This document shows positions 22,351 to 35,291 of a DNA stretch of 64,000 nucleotides, piece by piece. Both the position numbers and the translations under genes were made by a program. The first letter of the stretch is position 1. Every line of letters starts with the position of its first letter. The stretch covers positions 4,960,908 to 5,024,907 of the forward strand of contig CM025849.1 of the NCBI GenBank assembly GCA_003952965.2. Direction: 5' to 3'. The notes beneath the pieces are model-generated. The model was not told the origin of the DNA, did not search any database, and worked only from the letters and a program-made list of their open reading frames with translations. Source of the stretch: Morella rubra. Its lineage: Eukaryota > Streptophyta > Magnoliopsida > Fagales > Myricaceae.

Positions 22351-24148
22351 ATGAAGCATCAGGAGGCGAATTTCAAGGACTCTGCTCCCACAACTATGCA
22401 GAGCATCGACATACAAACTCCGAAAGACAGACTTCCGTTCACAAATCCGATCAACGTACTTTCCTCCTCTTTCCCTATCTATCTAGTTGATTTCTTTATA
22501 GGATATGTTAGTTTCTTGCATCCTTCTTCTGCAGCAAGCTTATATATCTCTGAAGCTCACCTGGGTTGTTCATTATCTTCTTCTACTTCCCCTGTTATCC
22601 TTTTCCAATATCTCTGTCTCTCTCTCAGTTGTTTTCTCCCTCTTCATTTTGAATTTGAAGGAGAATTGCTCCAACTGTTAAAATTATGCATCTAACATTT
22701 TCTTAGATATTACGCGCACTATGGAATTGTTGGCTTGTTGGCTTTCTTGATATGTATCGACTTGGTTTCTTGTGGTTCCAGATACAAGAATCAAGCATTC
22801 CAATTGACAAGATGGCGGCTGCCGGAGAGATTGTCAGAAGGATCTTTAAGATTCTCTTCTTTCTACACCTGATCTTACTGACAATCTTGATAATCTTCCT
22901 CACTGTCCGTGGCCTCCTCTCTCACCACCACCATTTCCACCCCAGGAAATGGTACCCTCCGTTGCTCACTTCAACAGGATGTGCTGGAATTGTTGCTTTC
23001 ACGTGGCAAGGGATCACTGGCCGTAACCCATCGAAAGCAATCAAGGCAGCCTTTTGGCTTAGTCCGTTACTAACAGGTGCAGTTGGGATTCTACTGGTCT
23101 TGATCGGCTCAGGCGGGGGTATAGCAATCGGTGTAGCTGCTGTGATATCTTCAGTGATCATATCCCTTTATGCTTGCTGGGTGAATCCCCGGTTCCAATA
23201 TGCCGCCAGGATCTTGTCAGTTTCCATCGCTTCCCCTCCTGCCAAAACTACACTGTTGGTCTTTTTATCGATCCTTGGGAGCATTCTTTATTCCTCTTTC
23301 CTAGTGTCTGGCATTGGAGGGGCCAATGCATCCAGAACAGGCTTAGACACCTTGTTCATTGCAGTCATCGTGCTAAGCTTGGCCTGGACAATGCACGTCA
23401 TCAAGAACATTCTGGTAGTTACGATTGCACGTGTGAAGTACATGCAGCTTGCAGCCGGGGCAGAGATCAACACACTTGTGGCTTTCCATGACACGATGAA
23501 CTACTGTTTGGGGAGTGTTTGCATAGGCTCAGCCCTTGTCCCCCTTGTTTGTGTCATTCGAGGGTCTGCTCGAGCCGTGAAGTTGATGGCAGGGGGTAGA
23601 GACGAGTTCCTGTTTTCATGTGCCGATTGCTATTCCGGCATCGCTTCGACCCTCGTACTGTATGGGAACCGGTGGGGTTTTGTATACTTAGGGGCTTATA
23701 ACAAGGGGTTCGTGCGGGCAGCAGTTGATACTTGGGAGATGTTCGGGACAGTTAGATTTGTGCCGCTGATCGACTCGGATCTCACTGGGTCATTCTGTTT
23801 CCTTTCTGGGTTGGCAGGGGGTGCTATATGCAGCCTTTTAAGTGGAACTTGGGCACTTGTTATTCATGAGAGCCGTGCCACAGAAGTAGCAATATATGCC
23901 TACTTGATTGGCTACTTCATCGTAAGCTCCTACAACTGAATAATTTTCGATTTTCCGAGCAATATAATAAAAGATGAAAATAAATTAACCTCTTGATTTT
24001 GATGCCTGTTCAGTGTCGGATAGGTCTGGCCTGGCCGCAAGCATGTGTCTCAGCTTACTATGTGGCTTATGCAGAGAATCCACAGAGACCTCAATTTGAT
24101 TCAACCATCCCAGATCGAATTCGAGAGCTTCAGCGAAATCAAGCTTAA
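22351..24148 (+). CDS. Choline-transporter-like (CTL/SLC44, PNS1-type) membrane protein
   Basis: Three exons, 22351-22455, 22782-23921 and 24014-24148, join in phase 0 (introns 326 and 92 bp, GT/AG) to give 459 residues. A short polar N terminus is followed by about ten hydrophobic segments, the first near residues 59-77. The family signature lies in the C-terminal half: CLGSVCIGSALVPL (about 277), FLFSCADCYSG, then NRWGFVYLGAYNKGFVRAA (331 on), and the last helices with VSAYYVAYAENP. The cytosolic tail ends RIRELQRNQA. CTL proteins sit in plasma or endomembranes; animal members carry choline, and plant members act in lipid and vesicle homeostasis. A protein ending at 23939, read straight into intron 2, would lack the conserved tail, so the splice is preferred. 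A second in-frame Met occurs at residue 16. No lesion seen. Confidence 0.9.
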
Positions 24149-24857
24149 CAACCAGTGGGAGCTAACTTGAATTGAACCAGCCCTGTCTTCTTGAATGGAG
24201 ATAGGACATACAGGGCATACAAGATAGATGATAGCAAATGGTTTGAAAGGGTAAACATGCAAGGACAATCTCTTCCTTGTTCTCAAAAGGCCAAAGTTCT
24301 TGCAAATCACGTGTCTCCAGAAATGATTGAATCATTCGATTTTGTATTCTTTAGTTGAGTCAAACACAAGGTAAAAAGCACATGGCAAGCTGTAGAGGAC
24401 CATCCTGCGATGTAATAGAGGCTACATCCAAATACAAGACTGTCTCTGTTGCAAACCGCCGTATTAGAACTTCAAACTTCATTTAGCTTATTCTTGCAAA
24501 GTGATAAATAATACGTGATGCACTTTTGTTTCTGATGCCCTGTGTACTGGGGTCGTAATGGCAACCAGTAGGACTACACATTTATACATAAATCTTATGC
24601 AGTTCAAATCATTGATTATACTAGAATGGATTCTTAATGGAAAAAAGAATTCAAACCAATAGATTGGGATGGAATATTCCCGTAAATTCACCATGGATCA
24701 CCAACCATGTAAATTTATCAAATCATCAACGAATGATTCCAGTAATGTTGGAAGACTATATAACTGTAATATACATGTCTTGGTATTGCAATCACAATGA
24801 TAAATACAGCAGAAGGGCTAAACCAAAATTGAACAAAGGGTCAAAAGCAAACACACA
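24149..24857. other. 3' intergenic between two convergent genes
   Basis: The stops of the CTL gene and the DnaJ-type gene are 709 bp apart, tail to tail. The region should contain both 3' untranslated regions. No further gene seen. Confidence 0.6.
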
Positions 24858-27346
24858 TCATTTGGATCCAAGATGACCTCGGCCACCACATTCTGAGCAC
24901 ATAATGTTACCAGTTCCTCCACAACCTATGCAGCAACAATTATGAAAACAAAGTTCAACGCCTCTTAACAATTCTTCCTTGGAATTCTATATAAAACAGC
25001 ATTAGTGGTCAAATAGTTTCCATCCTCAAAAAGGATATTTGCATATTAATCTACCCCGTGGTGTCAAACTTACATTTAAATGTGAGATCAGTTTTAAATA
25101 GGACATTCTTGGAGTTGAACAATTATAAGGTAATTTCAAAACATAAGAGTCCAAGACAACCTCAAATACAGATCGTTAGAACTCGGGGAGTAGTTGTTGG
25201 AGGGTAGTTAAGGACAACCTTCTTCAATACATTATATCTGAGGGCAAAAATCAGCTAAGCGCTTCTCATACTCCATACTTTTCCCATAGAAGTGATAAAT
25301 AAGAGGTGGACTTCTGCCTTTTAATGGTCATTGTGTAGTTGGAGAAAGTACTGATGAATCATGCTAATCCAAGCAATATAAATGTTATTTGGAGATTTAA
25401 CGATGTCAAGCAGAGATAGGCAGTTGTCTAAGGTCATTAACCATGGAAGGAACATTAAACTTGTTTATATCAACAGCGTCTTGTTAACTGTTGATCCACT
25501 TCATGATACTAGTGCTTGAAATAAGAGAGGAGACCATCGGCCTTCAAAACATTAGAAGAAAGATAGTTCAGACCAATTACTTAAATTTATAATTAACGGG
25601 GGAGCGATGTGTCTATAGCAGATTTATAAATTCAACATCTAGCATCACACACCAAGGTAAAAATTATTTTATCTATTTTAATTGTGACTGTTAGAGATAC
25701 AGATGAATCATATAGTTGATGAAGCAGCTTTCCTTAAAACTATAACCCATATCAGCCTCTTTGGCGTACAGCTGTTGTGCCGTCAGCTTTGCCTCTTTCC
25801 TTTTTCCATCCCCCCCCCCCTTTTTTTTAATTTCATTTAACGAGGTGTGTGTTTGTTTTGGCTGGGGGATATCAGCCCTTCGTACAAAATATAAAGCTCT
25901 GAATGCATCTCAAAAGACATCCACTCCTCATGGCCTCACTTTTGGTGTCATTTCTCCCAAATCATAACGAAATATCTTGTTCTCACACAAGTATATATAT
26001 CCATCTGCGGCTTTTGTACTTCTTTTTCAAGTGAAATGAGTTCTATGTTTCATTTGACGTAGGTTCTAGGCAAGGATGTCAGAGCTAGTAATAACTATTG
26101 TTCATTAAGAACACACAACAAGCAGTAAAAAGAAGTGTGTGAACATCCACGTATATATACACGCATTTGTCTAGGTTGTTTGTAAAGGGTAGGTAATATA
26201 CCTAGGCAGCGAACTTTGACGATAATGCCCTGGCTCTCCAGTATTGAATCGACATATAAGCCTGAGCCGGTGCAAGTTGTGCAAAGGACTGCACCTTTGG
26301 CTTCGCAATCTGGGCATCTATGATTATCTCCAATTACTTTTTCAGCTAAGGATATACCAACAGGCTTCTCAATTCTTTCCTCCGGTATAGCCTTATCATA
26401 GCAAAACAGAGATTCAAGACTGCTTCTCTGCCTGTGAACTTCTCCTGCTGAACTTGACTCAAACTAAAAGAAAAAAACAGGGAAAAAAAAATAATTGAGA
26501 AACCCAAGAATTGTAAAAGAATTTCATTGAAATGAGAAAATTGAAGATGCCACTCGAGCATTCAAAAGACAGCAGAAGACTCCGTTGTATTTTCACAGGA
26601 TACACAAGCAACAAATTATGTGTAGGCACGCAATTTCACATATGCATAGGGACATGATTGCGCAGATGCATAGAGAGGTGAACACAGCACACCAGTGATT
26701 TTAAACAATGGCAATCACACAGCACAGATAAGCAATTATGAGCAACGAAAGAAAAAAAAATAGACAAAATAGGTAACAAAGGAATTGACAAGAGTATATA
26801 TATCTACTCGATAGCTGGAAACAAATACTTTAGAAAAATCTGTACAATTTTCATCAAGGTTAAACAGAGATAATGGTTTTACATAGTATTGTACCTTCTT
26901 GTCTCTTATGTGGCAGTTACGAATTCGGACAAGACAAAAAACACTACCGGAACTACATTAAAGCCATAAGCCATAAATAACAATAAATAATAATATTTGC
27001 TAACAAAAAATGGATAACAGAACGATGCACGGCTTTGAATATATCACTTCAGGCAATTCATTTCAATACTAACTATATTTTGTCATTGGGAAATAAGAAA
27101 TGGCGCCCTAAATGGAATTGATAATTATAAGGATAAAATAAAGAGAAGGGGAGACTGGAGAGGACGCACCCCTTGGGAAACAGAGGAAGAAACAGAGCCG
27201 TTGGTATGGATGGCATAAATTTTTCCCACGGACTGGCGTCTACTCGAACGAAACCCACATAGAACACCATGACTTGGTTTGCTGAATTTCGGTGGCGATT
27301 GCTGCAGAGCAACAAATGACGTTGTTCTCAGAGTAGCTGAATCCAT
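24858..27346 (-). CDS. DnaJ-type cysteine-rich zinc-finger protein, plastid-targeted (no J domain)
   Basis: Three exons, 27346-27170, 26463-26202 and 24925-24858, splice to 168 residues (introns 706 and 1,276 bp). The first 59 residues (MDSATLRTTSFVALQQ...) are Ser/Thr/Arg-rich with almost no acid, as in chloroplast transit peptides. The C-terminal half carries four CxxC motifs: CPDC (109), CTTC (120), CLGC (145) and CSEC (156), with GxG spacing (CTGSG, CGGTG, CGGRG) as in the zinc-binding domain of DnaJ. Plant proteins of this form include BSD2, LQY1, PSA2 and SCO2, which assist folding or assembly of plastid complexes. This one looks most like the uncharacterised Arabidopsis protein that I recall as neighbour of a CTL gene on chromosome 5. 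All four zinc motifs are intact. Confidence 0.87.
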
Positions 27347-27773
27347 TACAGTCCTTCAGGATAGAAACAAGTCCAAACGAATTAACAAGAAATGGCTAAT
27401 AAACAGAGAGAGAGCAAGAGAAAGAGATCTTCAGCTTGGGAGGAATCGCTTATTTGATCCCGACGCGCAGAGCCCTCGTTGGTAACGACGAAGAGCAACG
27501 GGACGTGGGTGTGGACTGTGAAAGAAGCTGTGTTCTTATTGTTATTGGATCCTTCTATTTTCGGTAGGTCTTGACCCGACTCACCATACCACCTAGTTTT
27601 GGGAGATCTACCTTTTGGCCCGATCACATGTAGCATATTTTAGTTTTGGAAGCTGTATGATTTTATTTTTTATATTTTTTGTATTAATAAACCCCACTCT
27701 TTAAAGGATGTCTAGAGGTATCACGAGTTCAGCTCGTTAACTTTAAGCTCTTAAATTGTGTACCATATTTTAA
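27347..27773. other. Upstream of DnaJ-type gene, up to the MULE
   Basis: It holds the presumed promoter of the DnaJ-type gene, with a GAGAGAGC-rich leader near 27405-27425. The MULE starts only about 440 bp upstream of the start codon. Confidence 0.5.
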
Positions 27774-27782
27774 TTTTAATTT

Positions 27783-28012
27783 GGAAAATTTACTTTTTAG
27801 TCACTGGGTTTTATACCCTTTTTAATTTTAGTCATGCACTTTAGTGGGTCTAAATTTTAGTCCTTAATCTTTCACCTTTAAAAAATTTACTCCTCCCGTT
27901 ACACTGCCGTGATTCTCAATAATGGCATGAATTTACACGTCCGCAACCTTCTACACGTCACTTACTGTTCTACACCTCAGCTTTTGTAAAAGTTGTCGTT
28001 CTCCCTTAAACG
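27783..28012 (+). repeat. MULE left terminal inverted repeat
   Basis: It starts GGAAAATTTACTTTTTAGTC and ends CTCCCTTAAACG. The outer base is preceded by the 9-bp target duplication ttttaattt at 27774-27782. Identity to the right repeat is about 97 percent by eye (differences include A/G at bases 3 and 10). Confidence 0.92.
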
Positions 28013-29055
28013 CTGCGTTTTTCACCCACCAAATTTTTCCCACGTAGCGGCTAAGTGTTTTTTTCCAGCGTCTTCTAGATCTTTTCATCTTCAAACCCAC
28101 GAACTGTCTGAACTCTAGTCCACTTTTCTCTCCAGAGCTCATTTGCGATTCGTGCAGACTTGATTCGGTACCCATTCAGTTAATGTTTGTGATTCAGTAA
28201 AGGCGGCACACTCCACACATTTTGGATGCAGCAATGGCCAGATGTAAAAAGCATGACTTTTAAACTCTGTCTCACGTGGGTTATTGTGTCTACTACTGTA
28301 AAGTTGGTAAAAGCAAATATTCTGTGTATTGTGTGTTTAAAAGGTAATAGATCTGAGTAAATGGAGCCTTAAACAGCGAGATAATGTGCAACCGTGATTT
28401 TAAAAGTAAAAAAGTCAGACAAACATGTGCTAGCATGACCCACATTGCAATAAAGTGTTAGATGAAGTAGTTATAAAGTTGGCGTCAAATGGGTAAGATA
28501 AGACAAACACCATTTTGTTTGTTTTTGTTTTTTTTTATTATTGTCAGACCCATCAAGGGGGATCATAACCGTCATACAATCATTCGTTTTGTTTGTTTTT
28601 GTTTTGCAAGTCAGATTTAGATTGATCAGATTTTCATGGGTGACACAATACTTTATTGTTGTTGCTTTGTCGTGGTTTCATAACATAATCATATGAATAA
28701 ATAAAAAATGGTCTTCATGCCTCTATGTCAGTGTGTACCCTTTTGTATTGTAGTGAATTTAATTGATGATGCTTTTATTGCCTTTATTAATGAAAGTGAA
28801 ATTTGTGGTCCCCCACATTGCAGTATGTTATGCTTCTATGTCGTGTCTCAAAATTTTATTTTGTGGTCTCATCTTATGTAGAGTAAATGTTGGTTGACTT
28901 AAATTATTATGCACATGGTTTTGGTCCTTTAGAAAGTCGTACTTTGAGTTTTTAGTCACTGGTTTTTTATTATTATTTTTTTCCTTTTCCCTGTAAGTTC
29001 TTTTAGTATATTTGCTTACTATTTGGTCATTGAATTTTCAGGTTTGTTGCGAATA

Positions 29056-32000
29056 ATGGTATATCATGGTGGACAATTTTTAGGCGGAACCAGCAAATTT
29101 ATGTGGGAGGAAAGGTAGACGATGTCGGGCAAATGAGCGTGGATTATATGTCTGTAATGGAGTTTGAAAATTGCGTGAAAGGGCTAGGGTACTGTTTTGT
29201 AGGACATTTGTGGTATACTTTTGATGATGAGGATTGGGTTTTTATTAAGGCATTGAAGGGAGATGAAGATATTAGAAGATTGATCAATTTGGCATTGGAG
29301 GAAAATAGAGATGTGTTGAATATATTTGTAGAGCATGTTGTTGATGTTCCTGAGCTTGTTGATTCAATAGATCCCCCTCCTAGATTGACAGCTACCTGGA
29401 TCATGAGTATAGAGGGACTCGAGAGGGAGATGACACCGAGAGCGGTGAGGGTAGGGATATTATAGAGGGAGATGGGGTTGGAGTGGAAGTGGGGATGGGG
29501 TTGGAGTGGAGGATGGGGTTGATGGAGTGAATGTGGGGATAGGGTTGAGGAAATGAATATGGGGAGGGATGAGGGACAAGAAGCAGATGATGAGGGTGGA
29601 CCTTCTAGGCGAGTTGTGAATAGGAGGTCGGGTGGTAGGGTGGGAGACGTGGTAGGCCACGTAGAGGGGTTAAGATTGGAAATCTAGTTGACCAATCTGA
29701 TGAGGAGGGTGAGATATCTGACTATGGCACTGATATCGAGGACTTCACTGATGATGAAGAAGCAGAAAATGATTTATTTGATAACGTTGAGAGTCCTAGA
29801 AGTGCCAAGGAAGATGGTGGCCGCCCATATGTTGATTGGTTTGGTGCTTTTCCAGGCCCCGAGACGAAAAATGATGATGGTGATGTCTCTTCCGAGTATG
29901 CAGCAAGTGATGGGTTCAACAGCATGGATGGGTCGGATGGTGATGGAGCCCCACCAAGGAAAAGGTTCCTCGATTTTAATATGGATGATTTGAATGGTGA
30001 AGTTTCTTTGGAGAGTGGGATGACATTTCCAACCATCCAAGTAGTGAGAAAAGCCTTAAGGCGATATGCGGCCTAGAAACATTCGACTTCTTTTACTTGC
30101 ACAATGATAAGATACGGGTGCAAGCCATTTGTAACCAGGAGTTGTGCAATTGGTATATCTTTGTTGGGGAGATGAAGGACCGAGATGGGTTCCAGATCAA
30201 GCATTTTGTGCATGAGCACACATGTGGTGCTCACTATGTGAATAGAAAGTGCGATGCTGAATTCTTGGCGACGCAGTACCTACAAAACTTCAGGGATTGT
30301 CCTACATGGCCCACCTCTGCATTGCAAGCCCAGATCCGGAGGGACTTTAATACTGAAGTTCCATTGCATCGTTGTTATAGGGCTAAGAGATTGGCATTGG
30401 AGAGAGTAAATGGGAACCAAGTAGAACAATTCAAGTATACTCGTCAGTATGGGCTGGCAATTCAAAAATGGAACCCGGGCAGCACTGTCACTCTTCTAAA
30501 GCAAGGAGAACACTTCCTCATATTGTACATTTGCCTTGCTCCATGTAAAGTGGGTCTAATGCATTGTAGACCCATCATCAGTGTTGATGGCTGCCATCTC
30601 AAGGGGCAATTCGGAGGACAACTCTTATGCGCAATTGGGAAAGATGGGAATGACGACATGTTCCCCATCGCATATGCTGTGGTCGAGGCGGAGACCAGGG
30701 ATTCTTGGTCATGGTTCCTGGACCAACTATTGGAGATATTGGTTCTATTGAGGTCCATGGTTGGACTTTTATGAGTGACAGACATAAGGTAAAGTGTGCA
30801 ACTGAGTTTGTTCATAATATGTTATAGGTTGGTATTATTTTTTCGAACCAATTACTTGATTGTTAAATTGTGTTGCAGGGTTTGGGTCTTGTATTTGAAA
30901 ATGAGCTTTCAGAGGTTGATCATAGATGTTGTCTCCGCCATCTTCATGCCAACTTTAAGAGTGCTGGTTTTAAGGGCAAGGCCCTCAAAGACGCTCTATG
31001 GGGTGCTGCACTGCTACAAACCGACCAAATTCTGATGTGTACATGAGGAGGATTGAGGTTATTTGCCCGGGGGCCCATCAAAAGCTGTTAGAGGTTGATC
31101 CAGCATTGTGGTCAATACATACTTTCAGTCAAGGTTGCAAGAGCGATATGCTCTTAAATAACCTTGTTGAAACGTTCAATGCTTGGATTAGAGAAGCTCG
31201 TGACAAGCCTGTCATTACGATGTGTGAAGTAATAAGGCAACAACTTCTTATTCGATTTTACAAGAAGAAACAAGGGGCAGAGGCAATGATTAGACAAAAT
31301 CCAGATTTGTTATGTCCCAAAATATTTAAGAAGCTGGAAAAAATTAAGAGCGACTCCTGAGTTTGTGTCTGTAGATGGCAAAATGGGTTGGAATTCGAGG
31401 TGGATCACCCAATTGAGACACGGAGAGTGGTGGATCTAGAGGCACTTACCTGCTCTTGCGGGAAGTGGCAATTATGTGGAATTCCATGTATTCATGCATG
31501 TGCAGGGATCTACAAACGTAGATATCGCCTTGATGATTATGTTTTTGAGTGGTACCGCATTGCGACTTACCTTAAATCGTATGAGTATGGATACATGCTA
31601 TGCCTGGACCAGAGGATTGGCCTGAGGATCCGACACATGATATGATATTACCGCCTATTGTTCGAATTCAACTTGGGAGACCGAGGAAGACAAGAAGAAG
31701 AGAGCCTGATGAGCCAGTGGTCCCTTACAAGATCAGCAAAGCTGGGTATCTGGTGAAATGTGGCAACTGCAGTACAGAGGGACACAATGCAAGATCTTGC
31801 CCACATCCAGAAAATCCAAACAAAAAGGTTTGGAGGAAGAAAAAGAAAACAACCCCTGTAGAAAGGGAAGCTGAAATGTCTCAGCAAGAGGTAAAGTTCT
31901 TGATCTTCCATTAGGTTCAAATATATATATATATATATATTATTTGTTGGCCTGACAGTTTAAGTACTATATTATATTGTTCCATAACCTGATCAGGGTG

Positions 32001-32255
32001 GAGTTGCCAGTGGTAGAGGGCAGGGCAGGGGAAGAGGAAGGGGCAGGGGTAGAGGGAGAGTAGAGGCACCTAATCCTGCTCCAGCAGCTAATGATTTTCG
32101 TGCTGAATTTGTTGAAGAATTTCATGGTGAAGGGGCTCCTAATCCTACTCCACTTTGTGGTATGTAACTGTTCTTGATATATCCAGGTCTAAAGTTGTAA
32201 TTAAATTGTAATGATGGATTTCTTTGATTTATATGTAGGGAGTGGGATTAGTTGA
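29056..32255 (+). pseudogene. mudrA-type MULE transposase, decayed
   Basis: Domains in order: a PB1-like N-terminal region (MVYHGGQF, YVGGKVDD, LGY, VFIEH-like; about 29056-29375); an acidic linker with an RG/RP patch; a FLYWCH/MuDR-type DNA-binding region (MTFPTIQVVRKAL, CNWYIF, EHTCG; about 30020-30240); the MULE transposase core (VDGCHLKGQFGGQL, FPIAYAVVE, then SDRHKG across a 90-bp intron, 30789-30878); a SWIM finger (CSCGKWQLCGIPCIHAC, near 31450-31500); a CCHC zinc knuckle (CGNCSTEGHNARSC); and an RG-rich tail with two further introns ending at TGA 32253. Lesions: frame changes near 29090, 29640, 30074, 30732, 30985 and 31597, plus an in-frame TGA at 31358-31360. The family is certain; activity is excluded for this copy. 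Confidence 0.92.
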
Positions 32256-33620
32256 CATCTTTAGGTGTGATGGCAGGTGTCATGAAATTGGATTTTGGTA
32301 AGGACATATGGTATACTGATTAACTAGTTTTTTGGTTGAGGTTTGTGGTGGTTAACCATGGCATTTTTAATTGATGGACAACTGAGCATGTTTTTTGGCT
32401 TTCTTGAAGTATGGTATGTGTATTTGTTAAAAATTGGCAGTTTTAGTTAATGGACAACTGAGCATGTTTTTTATCAGTTTTTGGGTTATTTCTTGGTTTT
32501 CTTGAAGTACTGTATGTGTACATGTTAAAAATTGGCATTTTTAGTTAAATCTCTATAATATTGTCACGGCATTCTCAATCTGATCACTATGTTCTCAACT
32601 AGGCCAACTCCGTTGAACCCAGTAGGAATCCAGGTCTAACAAATTTATCTCCTTACTATAAAAAAAGGAATTATATATGCTGGATTTGTTTAACACCCTT
32701 GTATTGTAGGAAGCACGAACATTTAGATGTTGGAATGAAGTCTGTCAAATATTTAGTTACTTACAGTTTGAAGTTTTCATGCAGTTTTGCGTTGTGGGCT
32801 AAGCAGCTGATTTCTGGACAAATTCGTTGGGTTGTGATGCTGGAATGAAGTTTTTTGTTGATTTATAACTTTTGCAGACACCTGTTGTAGTTTTTTCATG
32901 TTTTTTTGGGAAAATTGTTCAGAATAGTTAGATGATGATTATGGCAGATTGTAATGCTAACCTTAGATCTTACATGTAATGCTTTTTTTGATGAGCTCAA
33001 TGTGCAAATATGTAATTAGTTGGGTAAGGTTGCTTTCTTGATATGGAAACAATGTATAGATCTGGATATTTGACAGCATTTTAGATGGGGAAATTTGATA
33101 GCCATTTATGGGTTCAAATTTGAACTGAAATGTTTGGTTTCTTGATTCCATTCATTGTGTAGACTGAAAATTTGACAGCAAATTCTATGAAAGAGTTGAC
33201 ATTAATTTAGATGTTAATATTTGACATCCTGTAACAAATCATGGAAGGTTGCTGCCTCTTCAAGAAACAATGTAACCAAATATTTTACAGCAATTTGGAT
33301 GTGACTATTTGACATCCTAATTGATATGTAACTATAAATAGAAGGTTGCTGCCTATTTGAAGAAACAACGTGGCCGAATTATTGACAAAAATCTGGACCC
33401 AAAAATTCTGCATAAGAAACACTGTGCACAATTCCAGAAACACAACCTCCTTCATTAGATTAAAAATCCAAAGCCAACCTAATACATGCAAAACCAACCT
33501 AATACATCCAGCAAAAGTAGGTACAATATCTAGAACAACCTAATACATTTACACACTAACTGACTAACACAAGTCCCAACCTAACACATCCTATTACATT
33601 CCAGGTTAACTACATCTGGA
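32256..33620. other. Non-coding centre of the MULE with internal direct repeats
   Basis: It separates two convergent genes. GGACAACTGAGCATGTTTTT occurs near 32376 and 32451, each followed by CTTGAAGTA[TC]TGTATGTGT. ATTTGACATCCT followed by GAAGGTTGCTGCCT occurs near 33222 and 33308. No ORF with a domain is present. Confidence 0.6.
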
Positions 33621-34099
33621 TTACACCATACTGCTCTTCACCCAAAGAACAACCATGACAACAATGGTAATCCAAAGTAGCCCACACATATATTTCAGCC
33701 TTTTCACTGTAATCTTCAGATCTGAATTTTCGCTTTGCAGTGCCTTTATCTTCTTCGTCAACAATGGTGCGACCTCCATACCACGACGGCAAGTGGGTGG
33801 ATCATACCAAAAAAAGAAATTGCAGGACTTGTGTTTCTATTCACATAAGCAAGAAGGTACAACCATCAAAAAAATACGTGACATATAGTTGACAAATGGT
33901 AAGCATAAACTATTTTGATATGCACATAGAGAAAATACTATGAAAACTTACAGATTTTTCGTTCCACTTCGAGCACCCAAAGAAACGTCTTTGAGGATTA
34001 GAGTCAGTCGATGAAATCTTCAATGATGCTACCAATCCACAACGACATAGAACTGACCCGTGACCCCCAGTATCAGTGATGGAAGATGAGGAATGCGAG
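33621..34099 (-). CDS. GRF-type zinc-finger/coiled-coil/membrane protein encoded by the MULE (5' end unresolved)
   Basis: Two open exons, 34099-33952 and 33827-33621, join in phase 0 over a 124-bp intron (GTAAGT/ACAAG). The frame gives a Ser-rich lead, then CRCGLVASLKISS, NPQRRFFGC and SCNFFFWYD, the Cys/Arg/Phe pattern of the GRF zinc finger. A Lys/Glu/Leu helix (about 30 residues, likely coiled coil) and a terminal hydrophobic segment (LLWITIVVMVVLWV) follow, ending at TAA 33621. Plants have many such small proteins, often near MULEs. An AG acceptor at 34100-34101 shows that an upstream exon exists; I could not choose its start between 34100 and 35290. Position and direction make it the second gene of the element, comparable in placement, not sequence, to mudrB. 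Unlike the transposase it shows no break in these exons. Confidence 0.75.
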
Positions 34100-35291
34100 C
34101 TATAATGTAAACAGAGACAAGTAAGTGTCGGGTTTCCAAAGAATGAATCAACAATAGAAGGACTCGAATTAGTGCAGTAAGTGTTTTGTTCTACTTCTAA
34201 ACCTTTAATTGCACCCTGTGCTCATAATGAATTTCACAAACACTTAGGAAATTTATCTGTGTACCCATGTTTGAATCATATTGTTGTGTCATGGTGAATC
34301 ATATTTCTACTTCCAAACTTAGCATCATTCGAAAATTTATCTTTCTATTTCTCCACATGGCCATGACCCCATAAGCCACCACAATTGGGTGCTCTGTGGA
34401 ACCCACCATATTTTCTTTGCCAAATAGCTAGCATAGAAGGAAAAAAATTCTAGAAATTTCTGCGTCAGAGAAATTTTATCTTTCTCCCACCAGCTATTTT
34501 TGATAAGAGAACTGAAAGATCAACAGAGGCATCGCAACTTGACAAGCTAAGACCAGAGAACAGGTAATAAACAAATAAAATTTCTGGATCAAGACAGAAC
34601 AAATACTTCAACAAAAAGCCTAGTAACCGAAACTGGTATGCTTCAAGGGATAACACGATAAAATCTTCTCTCTTTCCTATCACATGAACATGCAAAACAC
34701 AAATGACTAAAAGGAATTTTACTAACAGCATAGAAGCGCATGAGGATAATGAGATAAGATACACCTAAAAATAACAAAGAATTCAAGATGTTAGCAGTAA
34801 GAACACCGAAATTATCTGATAGGTAATAGGCGTTTTCGTTCTTGAATCTTTACTAAAATAGGATAAAAAATGGAAAAATGGGTAGAACCAATGTTGGGAG
34901 ACGAGAAATTTTTGTGAAGGAAAAGAAAATAAATGGATCTGTCTTCCGAGTAAAACAAACAAAACATATTGAGTGAATCTCGCAGAAACTGGAGAAACTA
35001 AAGCAGAAACTGGAGGCGAACAGAAATTGAATTTCGCAGATCTTAAACACTAACACAGATCTCAGAAAGACAAATAGGGAAACCTGTTTTCTTTCATTGA
35101 TTCCTGTAGGCACTGAAGAAGATAATCGCCAACCACCGATAAACTTCCCCGTCGCAACAACAGCTCCTCTTCGCTCTTCCCTTCTCTGTGCGTTTTCTAG
35201 CTGAAAATGAGGAATTCTCCTTTACAAAAACATTTGTGCTGAGGTAAGCCGAAGGGAACACCCCATTCCATTTAACGTGGAAAATATGTGT

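Noticed and set aside
22922-23494. Open frames opposite and beside the CTL gene
   Set aside because: Shadows of the CTL coding exon in other frames; no independent motif.
24101-24310. 69-codon minus-strand ORF
   Set aside because: Overlaps the last CTL exon and has no domain.
29460-30040. Minus-strand Pro/Ser/Thr-rich ORFs within the MULE
   Set aside because: Antisense of the acidic linker of the transposase, whose plus-strand reading fits the family.
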